64,000 nt of DNA. Source: Corylus avellana. Lineage: Eukaryota; Streptophyta; Magnoliopsida; Fagales; Betulaceae. The position numbers and the translations under genes are program-made. Each line of letters begins with the position of its first letter. The stretch's first letter is position 1. The notes under the pieces were generated by a model. The model was given only the letters and a program-made list of their open reading frames with translations. It was not told where the DNA came from and made no database searches. Positions 10,201-21,736 of the stretch are shown in pieces. Location of the stretch: NCBI RefSeq assembly GCF_901000735.1, contig NC_081542.1, positions 23,637,093-23,701,092 of the forward strand. Direction: 5' to 3'.

Positions 10201-12807
10201 TCAGATGAGCACCACTGATATATGCAATCCTCTTATCTTTGCACATAAGATAAAAGGAATCCTTCAAGACTCATCAGCTTCTAGAACGATTCCTTTTTTC
10301 ATGATAGCATAAGATAAGAGGAATGTACATATAATTACGGTATTAACGTCATTGATGTTGAAGAATAGAAGCTCCCTTTATGTTGATTGATCAATGAATG
10401 CACATGAATTTCTTAAATGATGCCTGTAGTCAGGGTTGTGGCAGTGATCCATCAAAGAAAGCTTAAAATGGTACAACAAATGCAAGGTGGCTGGATTGAT
10501 ATGGTCCGTCCAATCACCGACATTGTGCAGGCCAGGGAAAGAACCATCTAATAGGAAGTTCGTTGCATTTGAGTTTGGGCTGGGAGTTAATACACTGATC
10601 AACTAGCATCTAAGATATTGAACATCTGCTATGATGAAGGTAGAAATGATAATAGAGAAACTTGTAATAAAAAGAGATTATGGGTGTTTTAAAAAATACC
10701 AAATAAAAGAAAGACAAAAAATAGATAGGGTTGCTTCAAACATTTTTTCCATTTTTTATTTTATTTTATTTTTAAAAAATAAATAAGGCAAAAGTTGGAC
10801 TTTTGTTGGGCAAAAAAGTTGGGTCCCTATCATTCCTCTATTGCAATAATGCTTCCCAATACAAGTACAGTGTCAGCCATGATCAACCTCCATATGCCAG
10901 AATCCCGGGGGGGCATTTTGTGGTTGCAGATATAAAAATTAATTGATTATTGNNNNNNNNNNNNNNNNNNNNNNNNNNNNNNNNNNNNNNNNNNNNNNNN
11001 NNNNNNNNNNNNNNNNNNNNNNNNNNNNNNNNNNNNNNNNNNNNNNNNNNNNTTTAATAAGTTCTTATTTTATTTTCAGTTGTCATTCATTTTTATGGTG
11101 GTACATTTGAAACCTGTTATGGTCCCAGAGTACATCTATAAATGCTGAAAACATCTATTTAGTTTAGTTAAAATCTATATCTTTTAGTGAAGTCCAGCTT
11201 TAGGTTAATAGACTGTCAACTATATGCAGTAATCCCTCGAACTCGGTTCATGACAATATGTGAGAATTATGGGACTTCTGTTTAAAGGAATCATTATATG
11301 GCATAATGTTACGTTGCTTGCTTGCAAATGTGTTTGTCTAATGTGGCACATTCCTCTTATCAGATGAGCACCACTGATATATGCAATCCTCTTATCTTTG
11401 CACATAAGATAAAAGGAATCCTTCAAGACTCATCAGCTTCTAGAACGATTCCTTTTTTCATGATAGCATAAGATAAGAGGAATGTACATATAATTACGGT
11501 ATTAACGTCATTGATGTTGAAGAATAGAAGCTCCCTTTATGTTGATTGATCAATGAATGCACATGAATTTCTTAAATGATGCCTGTAGTCAGGGTTGTGG
11601 CAGTGATCCATCAAAGAAAGCTTAAAATGGTACAACAAATGCAAGGTGGCTGGATTGATATGGTCCGTCCAATCACCGACATTGTGCAGGCCAGGGAAAG
11701 AACCATCTAATAGGAAGTTCGTTGCATTTGAGTTTGGGCTGGGAGTTAATACACTGATCAACTAGCATCTAAGATATTGAACATCTGCTATGATGAAGGT
11801 AGAAATGATAATAGAGAAACTTGTACTAAAAAGAGATAGTGAAAAGATATCCTGTGGAGGAATATAAAAGGGATGAATAGGATGCAGTCTATTGTATGGG
11901 AGGATAAACCATCCGGATGAGTAATTAAATAAAGAGAATAACTAAAGAGAGGATGGGAATCATATGGCTTTACAGAAACTGAAAGGGACGGAGAAGGGCC
12001 TTAAAGGCATAAGATGGAGAGACCAGAGGGAGAAATGAGGAGCTTCAGCTATCAGATTAGGAGGCAATACAGTAGAGCAAACTATAGAAGAATGTAAGGC
12101 ACTGTTTGCATTGAGGAAAAAGAGAAAAATAAAAAATTAATGAATGGCATTACACAGAATATTTGACAAATATAGGTACATGGTTGCATGAACCTGCATT
12201 TGATTTTAGAGGTACATTAAGATTCTGTAAGTTGATTTGTGTAGCTAAGTTGTTTTCTTATTGAGTCATGCCTTCGTTGCTAAGTACTAAGGCTGGTCTG
12301 TTCTTGATTTTTTTAACATAGTAGAAAAGACATCTTGTATGTTTTTTTACTCTGATAATTGAGCTCTTAACCTTGACAAAAACATTTGATATGTTTCATT
12401 CCTTTTAGGTCACTCCGTTCCTGACTTCAGCGAAACATCTACAGAGACAAAAGCTGAAGAAGGAAAGTTTGGATCCAACATTTCCCATTTAAGCTGTTAT
12501 TCAGAAATAGCAGAAAAATCAATGGAAAAATTTGTTTCAGTAATATCATCATTTAGATGCTCCTCATCTGGTTCTCGCGCCAGTGGTCTCCGTGCTCCTC
12601 TGAAAGATGTTCGGAATACTTGTACCAATAGGTAATATACCTTAACCTTGATGCCAAAATTTTATTGCTCTTGTGACTTTTACTACTAGCATCATGATCT
12701 TTAACTTGGTGTATTTTCATTGAAGGCCAACCGTTGGCAGAGACTTTAGCCAATTTGCATATGCACCAAAGACCAGGAAAACTGAATTAGCATCTCGCAG
12801 AGGCTGA
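4044..12807 (+). CDS. EXO1: Exonuclease 1 (XPG/Rad2 family), 14 coding exons
   Basis: The family removes nucleotides 5'-3' and cuts flaps in mismatch repair, end resection and meiotic recombination in the nucleus. Coding exons: 4044-4204, 4938-5057, 5807-5930, 6066-6203, 6354-6563, 6821-6996, 7093-7165, 8085-8208, 8728-8948, 9051-9101, 9189-9535, 9622-9673, 12409-12631, 12726-12807. The N-terminus MGIQGLLPLLKSI is the XPG N domain. Metal-binding acids are visible at D30 (AVDTYSW), D78 (VFDGG), E150/D152 (PYEADAQ), D171/D173 (EDSDL) and about D226 (SGCDYL), followed by the helix-hairpin-helix LPGMGLKRAHAL. The C-terminal third is the usual poorly conserved tail. Summed exons give 2102 bp, one base short of a whole frame; the break lies in exon 9 near 8826-8832. 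With one base restored, length is about 700 residues, normal for plants. Introns 6 and 8 are U12-type. The exon 9 donor at 8949 is my least certain junction. Confidence 0.93.
6997..7092 (+). other. U12-type AT-AC intron (EXO1 intron 6)
   Basis: The intron begins ATATCCTT and ends AC. The branch-site motif TTCCTTGAC is at 7075-7083, its branch A about 10 nt before the 3' end. All three match minor-spliceosome consensus. Splicing here joins ..DFLGP to LISQHTAKGIAEG, keeping the frame and matching the family; no GT-AG alternative does this. Confidence 0.9.
8209..8727 (+). other. U12-type GT-AG intron (EXO1 intron 8)
   Basis: The donor is GTATCCTTT. TTTTCCTTAAC, a near-perfect U12 branch site, lies at 8709-8719, about 10 nt before the AG at 8727. 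There is no polypyrimidine tract between branch and acceptor. Splicing joins LLTKYF to CFASLEAKRKF, conserved in plant EXO1. Confidence 0.9.
9894..10678 (+). repeat. EXO1 intron 12 segment, copy 1 (left of gap)
   Basis: This 785-bp intronic segment recurs at 11053-11837 with only about seven substitutions and no large indel. It lies inside contig 1; the last 274 bp of that contig (10679-10952) do not match what follows copy 2. See copy 2 for interpretation. Confidence 0.92.
10189..10326. repeat. Short inverted-repeat (foldback) element in EXO1 intron 12
   Basis: ACATTCCTCTTATC at 10189-10202 is answered by its exact reverse complement at 10313-10326. A second, smaller hairpin built from CTCTTATCTTT and ATAAGATAAAAG lies inside. 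This could be a tiny MITE. The same structure sits in the duplicated segment, arms near 11348 and 11472. Confidence 0.6.
10845..10952 (+). repeat. 108-bp sequence shared with 17338-17445
   Basis: The last 108 bases before the first gap match 17338-17445 almost exactly, including the segment TCCCGGGGGGGCATTTTG and the final ATTAATTGATTATTG. It is either a dispersed repeat or a sign that the contig end is misassembled. Confidence 0.85.
10953..11052. other. Assembly gap, 100 N
   Basis: Exactly 100 N inside EXO1 intron 12, a placeholder for an unknown distance. The flanks carry near-identical 785-bp segments. Confidence 1.
11053..11837 (+). repeat. EXO1 intron 12 segment, copy 2 (right of gap)
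   Basis: This contig begins directly with the duplicated segment and then continues through the rest of intron 12 to exon 13. Two near-identical copies flanking a scaffold gap most simply represent two alleles or an unmerged overlap, rather than a true tandem repeat. Confidence 0.92.
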
Positions 12808-14757
12808 ATTTGGATTGTGTTTTGCATAATGTTTTTCGGTGGGATCCATCTAAGTTGCAACAGGTGCTTTAAAGTCTTTTTTCTTTTACTTTTTTTTTTT
12901 CTCTCTTTCCTTTATGTGGTTTTAAGTGGAACTCAATTTATTGTCCCTTGTTTATCTATCTACTATTGCTGTTTTCTTCTATTTTTATTGATTACTGTTT
13001 CCTTCTGTTTAGGCTCACTTGGCTCTGGGACTTGTTTTAGATTACTGGAGGCCTTTGGTTACATTGCCACAAGCCTCATCGATGTGTTTGTGTTTCTTAA
13101 CCATATTTCTGTAATTTTTGACGTTTCTCTTGTTCTTATGCTTTAATTTGTGAAAAATTCTTTCTGATTGAAACAAATACAAAATGAAGTTGATTTCTCT
13201 ACAATTGTCATTGTTCACCTTTATTGTGTTCAAATGTAAAAGATTTGTTTCAGTTCATGTTGTGCCATGTTCCATATAGTGTCATCGTTGAAAGCAAAAT
13301 CTGCATTACAGCTGCTTGTTATCAACATTTTACCATTAATGTGATAATGACTATCCCAGTGGTTTTCTCTTTGAGCAATATCACCAGACATAACATGAGA
13401 AAACTACATGCAACAATAGGCTATGCTCAATTTTCCCTTTCATTATTTTGATGTTTTTTTGGATTCAATAATAGTTTTTGAGACATTGCCATTTCAATTC
13501 CTTGCCACATTTGAACAAGAAGCTTATCAAACTGCTCATTGTTCAATATCAGCGGAAAAATTATGAAATTGTTTCATTAGACAAGAGATCATTAAAACTA
13601 ATGGACATATGAAATGAACACTACTGTGGTTGGACCACAACTAGATAGGCACTTGAGGCACACCAGCTTTGGAGTTTGATTCCATATTGGAGTTTTCATA
13701 AAGTTCATTGTAGTGCTAATTAACCTGTGCATATTCTCACTAGATAAGTCGCTTTTATTGGCTGTGCATCCCTCCGCTGGTTGTTGTCTCCATTAGAGAT
13801 CTTAGTCCCCCTTCTTTTCATTTCTTTTTTGTAGCCCGTTATTTGTGTTTTTGTTAGTTCATTTGCCCTAAAAGAAAGTTCTTATATTGACATACGGAGA
13901 GCATAAGGCTTGCGGTGGCGGAACTACCCAAAATTTTAAAAATTTCTCTAAATTATATAATTTTTTTTTTTAATGAGATAGACCTTCCAAAATTAAATCT
14001 TTACCCCCATATAGCTATTCTCAGGTCAAAAAAAAGAAAAGATGATTTCATCAATAAGTTGGTTGGATTTGGAAGCATGTTTAGCCTATTCTACAATTAA
14101 TCTCAGAGGATAAGGTTGGCAATTATAGACGTTTGAAATTGACATTGCAGTTAAGTATAGGAATGAAGATGATTCTTTCATTCATTCAATTATCTAAGAA
14201 AGTCAATTAATCTTATCTGAAATGTACTTTGTCAAATACGACATTTATGAAGGATAAGGTATTTGGAAGTGTTACTCAATAAATTAATATCTAAAAACAG
14301 TGATGAGGATTGAAGATGTCAAAATCAATTTATACCTAACACCCAAACACGGCCTTAATACTTCAAAACTTCCTGGAGTGCACTCCAACGGCATCCACTA
14401 CAGCATCCCATGGGCAACTCCTCGTATGTGCAACACGTAGCACCATCGCTTTCCATGTGTATGTATGTATGTATGTATGTATGGGTTTTCACTCCTTTTG
14501 TATGATATGATATGATACCTACATCAACCTTACTCAAAGGGTTTTCTCTCTAAGGAATACGGATAATGCCACCAAATTATTCTGTGGACCTCAATCTTCT
14601 TGCCAACCACATCAACCCTTACTCAAAACAACTCTTTTGATAGAGAAATGCCGATAAAAATGCGGTTTTTAGTACTGATATTATGTTAAATTAGGTTGAA
14701 GGAAATTCTTTCGGCAAAGTCTATTGACTTCAGAACATATAATTCTAATATTAATGT
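12808..14757. other. EXO1 3' flank and intergenic DNA
   Basis: The first few hundred bases after the EXO1 stop probably include its 3' UTR, but no single polyadenylation site stands out. The remainder holds a TGTA tetranucleotide run near 14455-14482 and AT-rich DNA. No gene was recognised on either strand. Confidence 0.5.
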
Positions 14758-14935
14758 TTTTTTTTTTTTTTTTTTAACATGTCCGCGGGAATGGAGATTC
14801 GAACTAGTGACCTCTAGTAATAATCACATACTATAAAATACATGTGATAGTCACATACTATAAGAACATATATCACGTGCTCTGTTAATCATATTAACAG
14901 AGCAAACCTCTAGTAATTTTGTGATCGCCTTAAGC
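14758..14935 (-). repeat. SINE-like or small transposon remnant
   Basis: On the minus strand the segment ends in an A-run (plus T-run 14758-14775). Just before it is GGTCACTAGTTCGAATCTC, which contains a tRNA box-B-like core (GTTCGAATC). Upstream is a palindrome, GCTCTGTTAAT and its exact complement separated by 3 nt (about 14879-14903). A convincing box A was not found, so SINE identity is tentative. Confidence 0.35.
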
Positions 14936-17080
14936 AATACATGTGAAAAAACTGTACAAGCAAACTTTGAGCAATACGCCTTCTGTTTGGATAGATAAAG
15001 GTTTCATTAACGATCCAAACAGAAAATTATTGAAAATCTAGATCTCAAACTAATCCAAATCTAAAAATCCTAATCATCACATCCCAACAACCACAGTTTT
15101 GGACCAAAAAGATCAGAAAACTTTCATTATATTGCTTGGATTTGATTGAGTCAGCAAAAGTAACAATATAAGATCAATTTGACTTTCATCTTTTCATCAT
15201 TCCTAATTATAATTAATTAATGGTTTATATTTTATTAGTTGCAGTTTGTTCAACTTTATGACATGTTAAATAGTCGTTGAACACGTGGCACTGACACATG
15301 ATGGGGACCTGGCGATCCACACGTGGCCTCGATGTCATGGATTTTGTTTGGATTCGGATCCAGAAATTAATTGTGTCGTTGTACTAAATCATTGGTTCAT
15401 TGTTGTAACTTGTAAGTTACAATAATACTAAATAAATAAATCATTAATATATATGATTGTCTACTTATGTCTTTAATGCAAGTTGTTTTTTATTTTATTT
15501 TATTTTTTTAAAATCATTGATGTCTTTTATTTAATTGAAAAAAAAAATGGGTTTAAAGAAACAATAGGTGTTTAAGTTTTTAGTTGTACCAAAGTCATCT
15601 ATGAATTGAGAAATTCAATGATTATAACAGATTTAGGTGAATTTAATTTTCACAACTAGTTTCTAGTAGGGCTTGGACTTTAAAACAAGTTACAATTAAT
15701 AAATGAATTGTCCTATTCATCTTTGGTAATTTTCTCATAATCTTCTGTTTTGCTATTTCGTTTAGGTTTCTTTTGGTTAGTCTCTCAGCGGATGATGAAG
15801 AATAATGCTAAAAATTACATTTTTATTTTATAATTATTTCACAATACTAATTTGACAGTTTTATTCAAATCTTGGATCAATAGTTAAAAAAAAAAATCAA
15901 AAGATTGGCGGAAACTATATATCGTATAAATATTGTGCGATAATTCTTAAAGGAGCCGGAAGATTCGTAATGCTAAAAGAGATCCTAATTTTGAGGCCCA
16001 TGGTCTTGCAAAGGCGGCCGTCATTCAAATCATGAATATGGTATGGATCTAAGAAATTCCTGAGGGTATTCGTGATAATCCTAAGGATACTCTAGTTTTC
16101 TTCAGTTTGAATGAAGAATGAAATTTTGTCAAAAAATAAAAAATAAAAAATTATGTGATAATTGTTGGATAAGATTGTACTGATTCTAATTTCCCTTCTT
16201 TAGATTCAACTCAAGAAAAATTAAAAAAAAGGTCAAATAAAGTGCATACTTTCTATGGGTTTGAATCATTCAATGGGATTAAAAATGTAATTGACTGAGA
16301 CTTACAACATATATTGCACTGCTAATAAAAAAAAAAAAAAATTAAATAATTTAGTTAGGGTTTACAATTTACATGTATGTCTTTTTCTCTCATAGTCGAT
16401 CAAAATGGACTCTTCAAGAAATGCAAATGATGTGGAAAGATGTGGTAATAAAAAATCTAAATGTTATTTTCATTATACAACATGCTACTAAAATAGAAAC
16501 ATATATAAAATTCTTGATAGTCCCAAATAATTAAAAATTTCCAACATGATTATTTATTAATAACATTTCTCTCAATGAAATTAAGAATTCGATCAACTTT
16601 CACATTAGAATTCTTGACACGCAAAAACAAAAAAAAAAAATCTTTATGGTTATATCTAAAAATGTCCAAATTCTCAATTTAAAAACCATTTAGATTTTTT
16701 TCTAGACTAAGCGAGAGAAAATTCTTTAAATTCAATCTATTAAATTGACATTTATTGTTAAAGCGTGTGATTCTTACATGAAATTTAATTTTTAATAATA
16801 CACCTAAAAATTCCACACTCTAAAACCAACTAAAAATATATAAACTAATTTTAGTAGAGATTATCACACATCAAAACAAATGAGAGGCAGATCAGCAGAT
16901 CTACGCCAAATAGACTCAAAATTTAAATTTGTTGTTTAATTTGAAAATTAGTCATAGGTTAACGGATTTTGTTTGAGTCTAAAATGTAATACGTCATCTT
17001 TATCGCTTGTAATTTCGTAGCTTTGGCTATGATTACTTTAAAACTTTTATTCTATATTATTTAAGTTTTATACTCATTTA
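14936..17080. other. Intergenic, AT-rich
   Basis: No coding sequence was recognised. Two CACGTG-type G-boxes (near 15282 and 15321) lie 40 bp apart in a short GC-richer patch with no adjacent gene. Several A/T homopolymer runs occur. The rest shows nothing I can name. Confidence 0.45.
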
Positions 17081-17243
17081 TCAATGAATGAGACTGAAAT
17101 TCCTTTTTAAAAAAAAAAAAAAAAACAAGTGAGAGGTGAATTGAAATTTGTGCCACAATTTCAATCAATGAATGAGACTGAAATTCCCTTTAAAAAAAAA
17201 AAAAAAACAAGTGAGAGGTGAATTGAAATTTGTGCCACAATTT
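17081..17243. repeat. Tandem duplication, 84-bp unit, two copies
   Basis: Units start at 17081 and 17165 (TCAATGAATGAGACTGAAAT), each with an internal A-run followed by CAAGTGAGAGGTGAATTG. They are nearly identical apart from A-run length and one or two bases, so the duplication is recent. Confidence 0.9.
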
Positions 17244-17337
17244 GCCAAATTTAATAGTAAAGTAATTAAATAATTAATGAATGCCAATAAATAAGTGCTC
17301 AGAAAAATAAAAAAAAGAAGGGCAGTACCATTATTGC

Positions 17338-17445
17338 AATAATGCTACCCTATACAGCTACAGTGTCAGCCATGATCAACCTCCATATGCCAGAATCCCG
17401 GGGGGGCATTTTGTGGTTGCAGATATAAAAATTAATTGATTATTG
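17338..17445 (+). repeat. Second copy of the 108-bp sequence at 10845
   Basis: Nearly identical to 10845-10952, with about four differences clustered in the first 30 bases. The sequence beyond 17445 continues uniquely. The shorter AAAATTAATTGATTATTG end also recurs near 18947-18965. Confidence 0.85.
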
Positions 17446-17831
17446 CCCCTAAATTAATGGCCATACCCCAGTTTTCAGACCTTTTCCTTTGTCTTTACGA
17501 TATAGGGTTTTTTTTTTTAATTAATTATTTATTATTATTTCAATTTAATGAACTGTGTGGATTCTTTGTATTGCAAATTTGAAAGAATTGTAAAGGTTCT
17601 TAATTGGGGAACATAATCCTCTCTGGTTCTTGTAAATGAGAGAGCAGATTTGTCCTTTCATATTTTGAAAAACAAATAAGAGAAAAGGGGTACGGGAGGC
17701 TTGGAGCAGCGACAGAACTAGAACTTTGAGTAAGGGGGAGGAAATTTATTTTTGAGAGCTTACCTTATATATATATATATATATATAGATATATATTTTA
17801 TGGGTGTTTTAAATTTTTGGAGGCTCAAGCC

Positions 17832-18173
17832 TGTTGAGTTATCCTACAATATGGTTGTGGAAGGGACTGATGGTCAGTTTATAAATATGCGAGAAAACCT
17901 CACCTCTTAACCTAGCTTTTGGAGTTGAGATAGACTTAAGACTATCTAACACTGGTATCAAAGCCCGAGTTTACCAATAAGTTTCGGTCCAACAGTTTAT
18001 GGAAGAAATGGGTTATCGCTGCTCCGACTCAAGGCCCGATGTGTGAGGGAGAGATTGTTGGGATTATCCCACATCGGTTGTGGAAGGGGCTAGTTGTCAC
18101 TTTATAAGTGTAAGGGAAAGCCTCACCTCTTGAACTAGCTTTTAGGTTGAGAGAGGCCCAAGACCATCTCACA
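17832..18173 (+). mobile_element. Complete TRIM (miniature LTR retrotransposon) with target-site duplication
   Basis: Two direct terminal repeats, 17832-17951 (120 bp) and 18056-18173 (118 bp), both start TGTTG and end in CA. They share blocks such as GGTTGTGGAAGGG, CTCACCTCTT and CTAGCTTTT. A primer-binding site TGGTATCAAAGC begins at 17953, right after the first repeat, and a purine-rich tract (GTGAGGGAGAGAT, 18043-18055) directly precedes the second. The interior is only about 104 bp and codes for nothing. The 5-bp sequence AAGCC flanks both ends (17827-17831 and 18174-18178). TRIMs are non-autonomous and move with enzymes from larger elements. The left repeat has diverged more, so the insertion is old. 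Confidence 0.93.
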
Positions 18174-18178
18174 AAGCC

Positions 18179-20418
18179 CCCTAAGTTTCGCCCCGAAAAA
18201 AAAACTTGTTTAATACATAGTAAAAAAGAGAGGAAGGATTTTAGCCATAAAATTTGTGGAGTGTGAAAGGTAAGTTTTTCTCTCTTAATTAGCCATTATA
18301 TTCGTAAGCCATTTTACTACTATAACGAGGGGAAAAAAAATGAAGAAGCCTTTGTTACTACATTTCCTTTCACACTGCGCAAGGCGTTCGGATTTGTGCA
18401 ATGTGAAAAGAAATGTAATTTTATTGTTATATATTTGAGTTTTGTTTTTTTTAATATTTTCAATTCTTTGTGCTATGTGAAAAGCCACGTTGATCATAAA
18501 ACCAAGAAAGAATTTGATTTGAGAGTAGACTTCAACTAGTAATTTGAGGGGCGAAAAAATGATTTGGGGTGGACGAAAAGTGAAATATTAGGGATAGAAG
18601 TGGATTTAATAAGTGTTTTTTTTTAAAGACTTTTAAAAATTCTTGTGTCCCCCAAGCATGTATGTGCTTCCGCTCCTGGTTTGAGGTACCAGAACAAATA
18701 AGCTTTACGCTTTAGACAACTTGAAAACTTCCTCAAAAACCCTGAAATCCGAGCTCCCGGCACCTCTCTCTCCATCTCTCATTTTTTGTCCGAATTCTAA
18801 TAAATATATTAAATCTCCTTGATTAGGGGGCATGTTTATAAGTAGAAGCTACCTTAAATAAACAAAAGGAAACTATGTTGGTCACTCTTAGGATCCCAAA
18901 AATTCTGTTGTCACACTGTCTCCTAAAGGTGATAGACTCAAAGATCAAAAATTAATTGATTATTGTTGTCCTTGTTGTATTAAAAATAAACAAAAAATTA
19001 AATTATATTAATTAATTATGGGGGGCCCCAAAAATCGGGTGTTATCTAGTGCTTACAAGTTACAAACCCATAATAATTATTAATTTATTATCTAATATAA
19101 AGGATCAACCTCGAATTTCAACCCTTTGCTTTTTTTTTTTTTTTTTTGGAATATTAAAAAAATATAATTATATAAATATAACACTTTCTAATTTCTATTG
19201 CTAATAAAAAATAAACCCTAATCACTTTCAATCTACTCTAATAACGGAAAAGGCACGTGCCCCTTTACTCCTCTTGAGAGAGCGTGATCTGGATTTGTCT
19301 CAAAGCTTTGTCTCATCTATGTTATATAAGATCAAGTCAATTTCATTAACAAAAATTAAAATCCTTTTTCTTTTCTCCTCTTGTCAATTTCAGTATGTTA
19401 AATTCAATTGTTTGACTCCATCAAATAATTAATAAAATTTCTATTCTTATTACTTAAAAAAAAAAAAAAAAAAAGAAGAGAAAGTAAACCAAAGAAAAAA
19501 AATATTTTGACGTGACATAAAATGTTTTTACTGGGCTTCTTAAAAGAGCGTTATCAAATTAGACTACAATCTTTTGACAAAGCTATATATGCAACATGAG
19601 AATTAATGTGCTATATACAAAGGCGAGGATTTTGTGTAATTAGACAGTCCAAATAACGCAGAAACTTAGACAACTTAAAAGAAAAGAGTTACGAATCAAA
19701 CTCACCTGTCTTTTACAACTTAAAATATGATATTTACTTACTCGTAGTAGTGTTGAATATTGTAAAAGGGATTTTAAGAAAGCGTGGTCAAACTAGAGTA
19801 AGTTTTTTTTGCAAGGCTAAGCAACATGAGAAAAAAGGTGAGGGTTTCATTTTCTGGTAGTTAAGCTGTTCAAATAACACAGAAATTTAAACAATTTTTT
19901 AAAAAAGGCTGCAAATCAACTCCGTGCAACTTAAAATGCGACTCGAGACTGGTGAACCCCACACACCAAGACAAAAAAAAAGAAAAAGAAAAAAAAAAGG
20001 AGGGTGTTAATGTTGGACTATATCCAAGACTAGACAAAGCTCCAACTGAGTAAAAGCAGTGGTGCATTGTGGTGGACACTGCAAATTCATGAAGGAGAAC
20101 CAGAAAAAACCCCAACAGTAATAATAATAATAAAAAATAAATAAACCCTTAAAAGACAAAAACATCAATTACATACAATTAAAAAAAAAAAAAAAAAAAG
20201 AAATTCCACTTCCTTACCCCAAATTTTATTTTCTATTTACAATGAATGATAGTCCCAAATCACTAAAAAAAATTATATATATATATAAATAGAAATAGGA
20301 ACAAGTGGAAAATATATTTCCTTTTTCACTCTGATTTTTCCTTTCACTTCTTAAAAAAAAAAAAAAGGGAGCCGTAAACATGGCTTATACGTCATGGTTA
20401 TATGGATTCAATCAATGG
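18179..20418. other. Intergenic, AT-rich
   Basis: No gene was found. Long A/T runs occur near 19132, 19456 and 20180. A G-box palindrome GGCACGTGCC is at about 19251. The final 100-200 bases may include the S40 gene's 3' UTR. Confidence 0.45.
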
Positions 20419-20805
20419 TCACGTTTCTAAAAACCCAGTCATCCTAAGAATTGAATTTCGAACTTGGCTTAAATCCCGGCCCTTGAGGGTTCTCCCGTTG
20501 CCGGTGCACACCGAGAAGGCCATTTTCCCGGCGATTCTCCGCCCAATGATGACATGTGGCGGCACCACTTCCCCGTCATCCGATTCCTCTTCCAGGTCAT
20601 CGCTATCCGTCCGGCGGAATATGCTATACCTATCCGGAATATTTACAGGCACCGAGTTTGCCATTCTCTTCTCCTTCTTCTCGCAGTACTCGTACGACGC
20701 GCCGCGTGTGGTACGACGATCCATTTCTTGGCAACAACTGTCGTTGCTGACGTGGTCGGGGAAAATAACGTCGGATTCTTGGAGTTCCTGGAGGTGTTTG
20801 GCCAT
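20419..20805 (-). CDS. Senescence regulator S40 family protein (DUF584), 128 aa
   Basis: This single-exon gene has ATG at 20805-20803 and a stop at 20419. An acidic stretch (DSDDLEEESDD, near residues 67-77) precedes the family signature PPHVIIGRRIAGKMAFSVC (residues about 82-100), then GNGRTLKGRDLSQVRNSIL and RMTGFLE at the C-terminus. S40-like proteins are small, mostly nuclear, intronless and linked to leaf senescence and stress responses; their biochemical action is not established. Length and lack of introns fit the family. The nearest right-hand gene is a PPR gene resembling At4g18975; as I recall, AtS40-3 (At4g18980) has that same neighbour, suggesting this is the S40-3 counterpart. 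A TATA box lies about 80 bp upstream. Confidence 0.93.
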   Translation of the reverse strand: MAKHLQELQESDVIFPDHVSNDSCCQEMDRRTTRGASYEYCEKKEKRMANSVPVNIPDRYSIFRRTDSDDLEEESDDGEVVPPHVIIGRRIAGKMAFSVCTGNGRTLKGRDLSQVRNSILRMTGFLET

Positions 20806-20895
20806 AGGAAAATGAATGAGAAAATGAGAGAGAAAAATTGGGATTGAGGAAATGTAACAGTGCGAAAGGGAAATCAGGGTGGGGTTTTATAGGGC
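20806..20895 (-). promoter_or_regulatory. S40 core promoter and 5' UTR
   Basis: The minus strand reads CCCTATAAAACC, with the TATA box at 20891-20885, about 80 bp before the ATG. That leaves a 5' UTR of roughly 50 bp. The rest of the promoter would extend to the right. Confidence 0.6.
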
Positions 20896-21705
20896 TGGGG
20901 GGTGGGGAGAGAATCCGAATCGTAGTGAGTACACTTTGATTGTTTGTGTTGTGAGATGGCGTCACCATAAAGGCGTTGAGTGTGGTCCCCGCTTTCCCTC
21001 TATTAAATTATTGTATTTGTTTTGTGTGTGTATTTCTCTCTCTCTTGTCTGTCCAGCTAACTTATTTAGTCGGCTCATTTTCTTGTGGCTCACGGATTGT
21101 CTGGCTGGCTGCTAATAATCCCACTGGCGACTTCGATCATGACTAAATTGGCTTGGCTTTAATTGAGTTGTATTAGTACGCGTGTTTTGCGGTTCAATCG
21201 CTACACGCAAGTGCATGTCTATTATTGTGGACTTTTATGTATGTATGTGTGTTGTTTTAAATCACTCTTTCAATGTTGATAGGAATTATTTGTAATGGTG
21301 TTGTCATTCTCTTCTTTTTATTAATCATAGTGTTGTCATTTTCTTTTTAGTGCAAATGATGTACAATTTTGTTTTATTATATTATGAGTAATGTTTCAAA
21401 AAAACATTTTTAAAAATTAAAATCCAGTGCATCGACTAACGTAAAATAAGTGTGATCTATTTATTAGTGTGCAGAGATGGAACCGGGGACATCTGGGACC
21501 ATGTCTTTTCGATTTCTTTCTTAAAAGTTTTATATATGTATATATACGTGCGCACCTAAAAATTAGCATAACCTTATTTAAAATTAGATTTAGTCTCTCG
21601 TTCATACTTTTGTTCCTCATTAGAATTTTGGTTTCGTCTCTAATAGTATTATGATTATAATTTCAGTCTCTTTAAGGATGGATTAAGCTCTATCAAATGT
21701 GTATG

Positions 21706-21736
<31 letters not shown>

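Noticed and set aside
12817..13146. A 109-codon hydrophobic open frame just after EXO1
   Set aside because: The composition (Phe, Leu, Val, Ser) follows from T-rich DNA; it is probably EXO1 3' UTR and flank, not a membrane protein gene.
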